Source of the DNA: Isoetes engelmannii
Taxonomy: Eukaryota; Streptophyta; Lycopodiopsida; Isoetales; Isoetaceae
Length of the DNA stretch: 26,615 nt
Direction: 5' to 3'
NCBI GenBank assembly: GCA_011763485.2
Contig: JAANSK020110016.1
Coordinates: 1-26,615, forward strand
Under the pieces are notes generated by a model. The model had not been told where the DNA came from. It worked only from the letters and a program-made list of their open reading frames with translations, and made no database searches. Shown one piece after another: positions 21,371 to 26,615 of the stretch (position 1 is its first letter; the number at the start of each line of letters is the position of its first letter). The position numbers were made by a program, and so were the translations under genes.

Positions 21371-24300
21371 AATGGGCTGATATAGTTGAAAAGGCTGAGC
21401 CACGTCATCAAGTAGAGAAGACTCTGGAGGCATCAATACTCGATCCAACCCCTTCAGAAAATCAATACGGTTAGTCTCATGGAATGTTCAGGGGTTGGCT
21501 TCTTCGCCTCTTAAGAGGAGTCGAATATCTTTTTATCTTTCTAAGTTAGATGTTCAGTTTGTATGTCTGCAAGAATACAAATACCACAATGGAGACGTGT
21601 CAAAGCTTGCAGACATGGTTGGCCCTCGCTTTAATGTGCTGGTTGCAGCAGTTGATTCAGCTGGTGCGGGAGTTGTTATAGCTTGGCAACCTTCACTGTC
21701 AATCAGTTTTACTGTGGTGGCTCGCTTTGACCAATGGGCTTTTATTTTATGGAAGGAACATAGAATCCGGTATGGTCTTGTCAATGTATATGCTCATAAC
21801 AGATCTCATCAAAGAGCTTCCTTGTGGGTGTCTTCATGGTCCAAGATGCTTAGTATGGGCCAGGGGATTTCATAGATCCTTGTAGGGGACATTAACATGG
21901 TCGAAGTGGAAGAGGATCGATTAGGAGCTGCCTCTAATGTTGTGTCTGGATTTGTGCGTTAGCAGTGGCACCGTCTTCTTCATGAGTACGACCTCTCAGA
22001 GCTAGATGGACAAGCTGCTTTCACATGGTGCAATGGTCAGATTGGTGGGGGTCGTGCAAATTCTTGGTTGGATATGGCTTACTGGAATGCGGACGCAGTT
22101 GTAGCATTTCCATATCTTTATCGGTTCTGCCTTTGAGACAACTCAGTTTCAGACCATTATCCCCAATTCCTTTCAGAGAAACCTTTGATGCAGCGACTAA
22201 CTGGACGGACGTGTTTTCCTTGAACATAAAATTTCTGAAAAACGTCGACTTCCAAGGCTTGCAGAGGCATTTGGACAACTGCCTTTAACCGACGTCGCGG
22301 GATGGCGGGCATAGTGAATGCACTCGCAGCGGTCAAACATTTTGCCAAATAGTGGAGCTGATGGTCCGCAACAGCAGATCATGCTTTACTGGATACTTTG
22401 TACCAGGATATTCTCCTCTCTCGACAAGGTCTTCTTCCAGGAGTTCGTGAACACGATATATTGGTACATATTCAAGCTCTGGAGGAGGAACACATTCAAC
22501 AGGCAAAGACTAAAGTGGGTTTGCAGTGATTTAGTGATGGAGATCGTTGTACATGGTTCTTTTTCTAGTAGCTAAGAGTCGCCATATGACATCAACCATG
22601 TCTTTGTTATGTTTATCAGATGGCTTAGTACTCTCACAGGCAGTGGACCTCAAGCAACAACTACATGATCACTTTCAGGCATTTTTTTAACTAAGAAACA
22701 TTTGCCCTTTCAGTCAGAAATGCGAGATGCGGTTCTGTCTAGGATCTCCCCCATCATTTCTGAAGAGCAACGCCTATCAATGGAGGCAGCCATAACTGCG
22801 ACTGATCTTGGTTAGGCAGCTTTTGAACTTGAAAAGGGGAAGTGCTCAGAGCCGGATAGTATACCAGTTGAGTTCTTTCAGGAACACTGGGAAATGGTTG
22901 GAGTAAGATGTATTCGATGCTTTTTGCGACTTTTGTCGTTCTACTGCCTTGGACAGAATTTTGAATATATGGGCCATCCCGAAGATCAAAGATCCCCAGA
23001 CTATTTTAGATTGGCATGGAATCACTCTATTATCATCGGTACATAAAATATATTGCCAAGGAATATGGAGCGAGGGTAAAGGACATTTTAGCTACATCCA
23101 TTTCTACAACACAATCAGGATTTCTCCCTGGAAGATGCATACCTAATAACGTGGCTACTGCATATGAAGGAATCTATTGGGCCCATCGGCAACATCATCA
23201 TGTGTATATCTTAAACTTGATTTTGCAGGCACATGACAGTGTTAGCTGGGAGTTCATGCGCTTATGTATGCTCAGACTAGGATTTGGGCAGCAGTTCACG
23301 TCAGATATCATGAAACCGCATGTCTCTGCTCAAGCTATCATTATCTTTCACGGTGAGCCATCGGAGATTTTCGCACTTGGTCGTGGTATTCGTCAGGGCT
23401 ACCCTTTAGCACCACTCCTTTTCACAATTGTTGCAGAGACTTTGTCACAGTTATTTGCAGTTTTGAATGGAGGACTCCTTTAATATCTCGCTATGGAGGA
23501 CGGTACACAGGAAGTTTGTAATCAATATGTAGATGACAGTTCCTTTTTCTGGTTGCTAACCCTGAAAAACATGAAGCTGCAAAATTGCTCTTAAACACAT
23601 TCTCACTAGCTTCTGGTGTGTTGGTGGATTGGCAAAAGTGTGCGGCCTTGGACGTTGCACATTCCAATTCCGGCATGTGTTCACGATTATCCATGGAAGT
23701 TTTTCGCTCATGGACAGGCCACCAAGCTACTTGGAATTCCAATTGGTATTCATGTTAATGCAGGAGCAGCATGGGAAGAAATTATTAGGGGTTTGGAGAA
23801 ACACTATTTTTGGTGGTCGACTGCGAAGTTATCTCTTGTTGGTCGCATTATAGTAGCCAAGTCAGTTCTCAACAATATCCATGTTTATATGGCCTCCTTG
23901 TTGTTAGCCCCACAGGTCAAAGTTCAGGAGCTCATTGAATAGTTTGAAACTTCATTTGGGTGGGCATTGAGGAAGGTGTTGTAATTAAGGTGGCTTGGTC
24001 GAAGTGCTTCCTCCCCAAGTGGGCAGATGGCTGGATATGATGGATTTCTTACTGGAAAGTAAGGTTCTCATCTCAAAGTTTATATGGAGGCTTCTGAATG
24101 GCGAAGGCGATTCTTCTGGTCTGCATCTTCTCAAACAATCAGTTGGTCTTTGCATTCCTCTGGGAAAGAATGCAGTCAAACCAGTACTTCCTTGGGCTCT
24201 ATTTCACTCTCTTGAGCCCTTTCCAAACACGTCTCCTTTCCTACGAGGATTATTGAGAGCGTGGAGTGCCGTTAGACATTTACTTTTGCCATGCCCTTTT

Positions 24301-25339
24301 ATCCATGCTCTACTAAATATTCCATGGTGGCGGGCGCCATTACCACTAGATATCTCAACAGTTCCACTCGCTGCACCAGTTCATCCCCTTACACAGAGAT
24401 GCTGGGTCCTCGCAGGTGTCATCTCTATTCAAGCATGGTATGAAGATGGTCACCTCTTGTCATGGCCTACATTCCAAGCAAAATTCTTGCTCTCAGGTTG
24501 GGATGTAACTGTGTGGGAGAAGGTAGCAGAGAACCTGCCTCTTATAGTGGAGGTTGGTGTCATAGAAACTGTGTCGTGGAGTTGTCACGAGGATATGCAC
24601 AAAGGTAAGTACTTTGTCAGTTCCATATATCGTCTCCTCTTGGCTCCACGACCTCTCCCACTGCCAAGTGGATGGCAATTGCAGATCCCAAAACCCATGA
24701 GGGCCCGTACATGGTACTGGCTTTGGGATAAATTGATCCATCCTAAAGTTTATGTACTTTGCTGGCAATTTTTACATAAGTGTTTGCATGTAATTGCATT
24801 GCGGCATGGCTATGATCTCTGCAGTATGCCCACTTTGTCTTTCAGATGTCAAAACACTTGAGCGTTGCCTCTTTCCTTGTCCAGAAGTTCAACCAACATG
24901 GTCCTGGCTACAAGGCTTATTTAACAGCACACTGGATTTTCAATCTGTTCTTTTGGCATCCTACCCAGGTGCATGAGCCTCAACTAGGCATTTCATTTAG
25001 GACCTGGTTGGCTTTTATGGTCAATCTGAGAGCATCGTAGGTTGCACATTTTCCAAGGCATTTACTCCTCTGTGTGTACTATTATTTCTGTAGCCCAGGC
25101 TAAGATATTGATGGCTTAATAGTCTTCCACCCTCGATCAAGAAGAGATAGACCAAATTTGGATTCAATATCTTCAAACTATTTTTTTTATCGTTAATCTC
25201 CTATTTTAGAGTAAGTACATAACGCTTCAGGCTTGTGTTTCAGGAGCATTTACTTGTGCTTACACAGCTAGATGAGATATGTACATCTTCTGATGTTTCC
25301 CTTTGATTAAAAACGTTTTTTCGTCCTTCAAAAATAAAA
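21371..25339 (+). mobile_element. 5'-truncated L1-type plant LINE with 14-bp target-site duplication
   Basis: The element begins just upstream of an L1-type endonuclease and ends in a plant-LINE-like 3' end (ttgattaaaaacgttttttcg, then ttcaaaaataaaac). CAATGTCCTTGTTC occurs exactly at both borders (21357-21370 and 25340-25353), which fixes the insertion. ORF1 (gag-like) is absent, so the copy was 5'-truncated on insertion, as is usual for LINEs. ORF2 is present but broken many times, so this copy cannot move by itself. Confidence 0.9.
21402..25123 (+). pseudogene. LINE ORF2 remnant: endonuclease, reverse transcriptase, zinc-binding tail
   Basis: Endonuclease: SIRLVSWNVQGLASS at the start, CLQEYK, GDINMVEVEEDR and SDHYP (about 21460-22165), i.e. 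the Trp-Asn, Gln-Glu, GDxN and SDHxP motifs of the APE-like domain. Connector: LQ-stop-FSDGDRCTWFFF and DLKQQLHDHFQAFF. Reverse transcriptase: KCSEPDSIPVEFFQ, QSGFLPGRCIPNN, LNLILQAHDSVSWEF, GRGIRQGYPLAPLLF, QYVDDSSFF (YVDD at 23526-23537), then LLGIPIG and KLSLVGRI. Tail: KPMRARTWYWLWDKLIHPKVYVLCW (zf-RVT type), CPLC...ERCLFPCPEVQPTW, and RRLHIFQGIYSS to a stop near 25123. At least ten stops or frame changes interrupt it. The catalytic Asp of RT motif A is Asn (23214-23216). Confidence 0.88.
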
Positions 25340-25353
25340 CAATGTCCTTGTTC
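25340..25353. repeat. Right target-site duplication of the LINE
   Basis: CAATGTCCTTGTTC immediately follows the A-rich LINE tail (ttcaaaaataaaa). It matches the left border copy without a mismatch. Confidence 0.88.
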
Positions 25354-26076
25354 GAATATCATTTACATGTTTACGTCTAGTAAACATTATGTGGCCAGGT
25401 TTTTGTTTCTCTTTTAGCTACCAATATGGTTTTAGGTTAACAGAAAATGGTAGGTAATTAATGTATCCTAGATGTGACTAACTATAAGACTATAAGATTA
25501 AAACCCTATTTATGCATGATAAATTATATCACAAGATGCTAACATCTGTTCTCACTCACATCCAGAAATAGAGTCCATGTATGTTTTATTAGTATGGAAA
25601 AGACAAAATAGTTCCCTTTAATGCAATGATTTAGATAGTATGAATTACAACCAAGATTTAGATAGCCCATTTAGATTGTTCTTATACTCTTTATAGCTTT
25701 CTGCAGCTGGCATCTCTATGACCTCATATCATGGAGCCCAATGGAAGATATATTTATTCCATCAAACGGAGTTTATGTCATGAACCAATATTCGTATGGT
25801 CGTCACAAGTTAAGGTTTGTGGAAATGTTTTGGGTTCAGCAAATACTTCCTCCATTTCACGCCCAAAAAAAAAAAACTCCTCTATATGTATTTAATGCGC
25901 CTGGCTTGTGTAGCTGGCATAACCTACTCCCAGTATATTCATTTGGCATGCCCAACATCGATCCTAGCTATGATGATTGCATTGCCCACTTCTGAGGGCT
26001 TTAGATAGTATAGAATAGATAAGATAAGATAAGGTAAGATATCATTTTTATCGTCCACGGAGTCCAATTGGCCTAT
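25354..26076. other. Intergenic DNA between the LINE and the CACTA-like end
   Basis: AT-rich, no gene recognised. The 84-codon open stretch at 25741-25995 includes an encoded poly-Lys from an A run and has no family resemblance. A short (agata)n-like tract (agataagataagataaggtaagata) lies at about 26015-26040. Confidence 0.55.
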
Positions 26077-26347
26077 CATTACAAGAAAATTGCGACTCGC
26101 GCGACGGCGTCGCGCGACGTCTGTGCGACGTCGCGTTGCAAATCGCGACGCCGCGTCGCACAGAAGTCGCGAGCCGCAATGCGGCATCGCCTAGACATCG
26201 CGCGCGACGTCCCAGGACGTCGCCTGGGATGCGACGCGACATGTGGCCGACGTCTGCGACCGCGTCGCCAAAACCACGTCGCCAAGCGGCTATTTGCCAA
26301 CGTCGCGTCGCATACGACGTCGATGACATGGCCAACGGCGCATGATG

Positions 26348-26404
26348 TGGCGAAATTTTTCTGACATGGCGAAGTTTTTCTGACATGGCATGCTTTTCTG
26401 GCAC
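26348..26404 (+). repeat. 19-bp tandem repeat x3 in the CACTA-like subterminal region
   Basis: Unit TGGCGAARTTTTTCTGACA at 26348-26366 and 26367-26385 (one difference), then a diverged third copy TGGCATGCTTTTCTGGCAC at 26386-26404. Confidence 0.85.
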
Positions 26405-26448
26405 GTTTACGCTGGCCACGATGTGACGTCGCGTGCGACATGGCGGAC

Positions 26449-26488
26449 GTGGCCAACGGATACGTGAGGTGGCCAACGGACACGTGAC
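26449..26488 (+). repeat. 20-bp tandem repeat x2 with ACGTG cores
   Basis: GTGGCCAACGGATACGTGAG (26449-26468) and GTGGCCAACGGACACGTGAC (26469-26488) are adjacent. The second contains a perfect G-box CACGTG at 26481-26486. Confidence 0.85.
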
Positions 26489-26610
26489 GTGGCGTCCGAC
26501 TCCGAGGTGACGTGCCAAATCTGACCGTTGACTGACACCGCATGCGACGTCTATAATATTTGAGTATATAAACCAAGCAGCCGGCCTTCTTGTTGTTAGT
26601 GTTTTTTTCC
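26449..26610 (+). promoter_or_regulatory. TATA-box promoter with ACGT boxes, inside the transposon end
   Basis: TATATAAA at 26565-26572 follows a run of ACGT-core boxes (ACGTG, CACGTG, GTGACGTG) between 26449 and 26520. A start site would fall near 26600, in pyrimidine-rich sequence (cttcttgttgttag, then ttttttcctcctc) typical of a plant leader. It would drive the transposon gene to the right, outside the window. The call rests on motif spacing only. Confidence 0.5.
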
Positions 26611-26615
26611 TCCTC

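Larger units (their letters stand above)
26077..26615 (+). mobile_element. Left end of a CACTA (En/Spm-type) DNA transposon, continues past window
   Basis: The sequence starts CATTACAAGAAAA (26077-26089), one base from CACTACAAGAAAA, the common terminus of plant CACTA elements. At that point composition switches abruptly from AT-rich to CpG-rich, with dense GCGACGTCGC-type words on both strands for about 350 bp. Short subterminal repeats and a GC-rich leader region are characteristic of CACTA ends, where the transposon-encoded DNA-binding protein attaches. If so, the 3-bp target duplication would start with TAT (26074-26076). The other end and the transposase lie outside the window, so this is inference from one terminus. 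Confidence 0.6.

Noticed and set aside
25741-25995. 84-codon plus-strand open frame as a small gene
   Set aside because: Includes an A-run-encoded QKKK stretch, no recognised pattern, and ends without supporting signals.
26048-26576. Long Arg/Ala/His-rich open frames on both strands of the CpG-rich end
   Set aside because: Composition artefact: CpG-rich repeats lack stop codons. No start context, no family resemblance and overlapping opposite frames.
1-26615. CRISPR arrays, rRNA or tRNA genes, bacterial-type systems
   Set aside because: No spaced direct repeats, no rRNA or tRNA sequence pattern, and the gene structure is plainly that of a plant nuclear genome.

Overview
The window comes from a nuclear plant genome. 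It carries one long, intron-rich gene of a plant-type chromatin ATPase family, plant introns of 62-100 nt with GT-AG borders, a plant L1-type LINE, a PPR-motif fossil and a CACTA-type transposon end. The LINE fragment in intron 15 ends in a zinc-binding tail (an 'EEHF...CPAY' motif) that I associate more with seed-free plants than with flowering plants, so a fern, lycophyte or moss is possible. I cannot prove this from the sequence alone.

Layout. Positions 1-2877 are intergenic: a decayed PPR motif (727-867), an inverted-repeat pair that may be a MITE (1041-1182) and short direct repeats (2700-2765). Positions 2878-19443, minus strand, hold one gene that I reconstructed exon by exon: 38 coding exons, 6453 nt, 2150 residues, no internal stop, and matching phase at all 37 junctions. 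It is a GMI1/SMCHD1-like protein, with a GHKL ATPase at the N-terminus, a long beta-rich middle, a coiled coil and an SMC-type hinge at the C-terminus. Its introns hold old insertions: a LINE 3' fragment in intron 15, a Mutator-like transposase remnant in intron 25, and a 280-bp tandem duplication in intron 24. Intron 29 is a GC-AG intron.

Positions 19444-21356 contain the 5' leader, the probable promoter and AT-rich intergenic DNA with local repeats. Positions 21371-25339 are a 5'-truncated LINE on the plus strand, flanked by a perfect 14-bp target-site duplication. Its ORF2 (endonuclease, reverse transcriptase, zinc-binding tail) is broken in many places. Positions 25354-26076 are featureless intergenic DNA. 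From 26077 to the window edge the composition switches abruptly to CpG-rich, ACGT-rich DNA. This begins with CATTACAAGAAAA, close to the CACTACAAGAAAA start of plant CACTA (En/Spm) transposons, contains 19- and 20-bp tandem repeats, and ends in a TATA box.

The only intact gene is the GMI1-like one, probably acting in DNA repair or chromatin compaction. I found no operon-like or defence system. The most noteworthy items are the CACTA terminus with its CpG-rich promoter region, the contrast between a perfect target-site duplication and a decayed LINE, and the structure of the GMI1-like gene.
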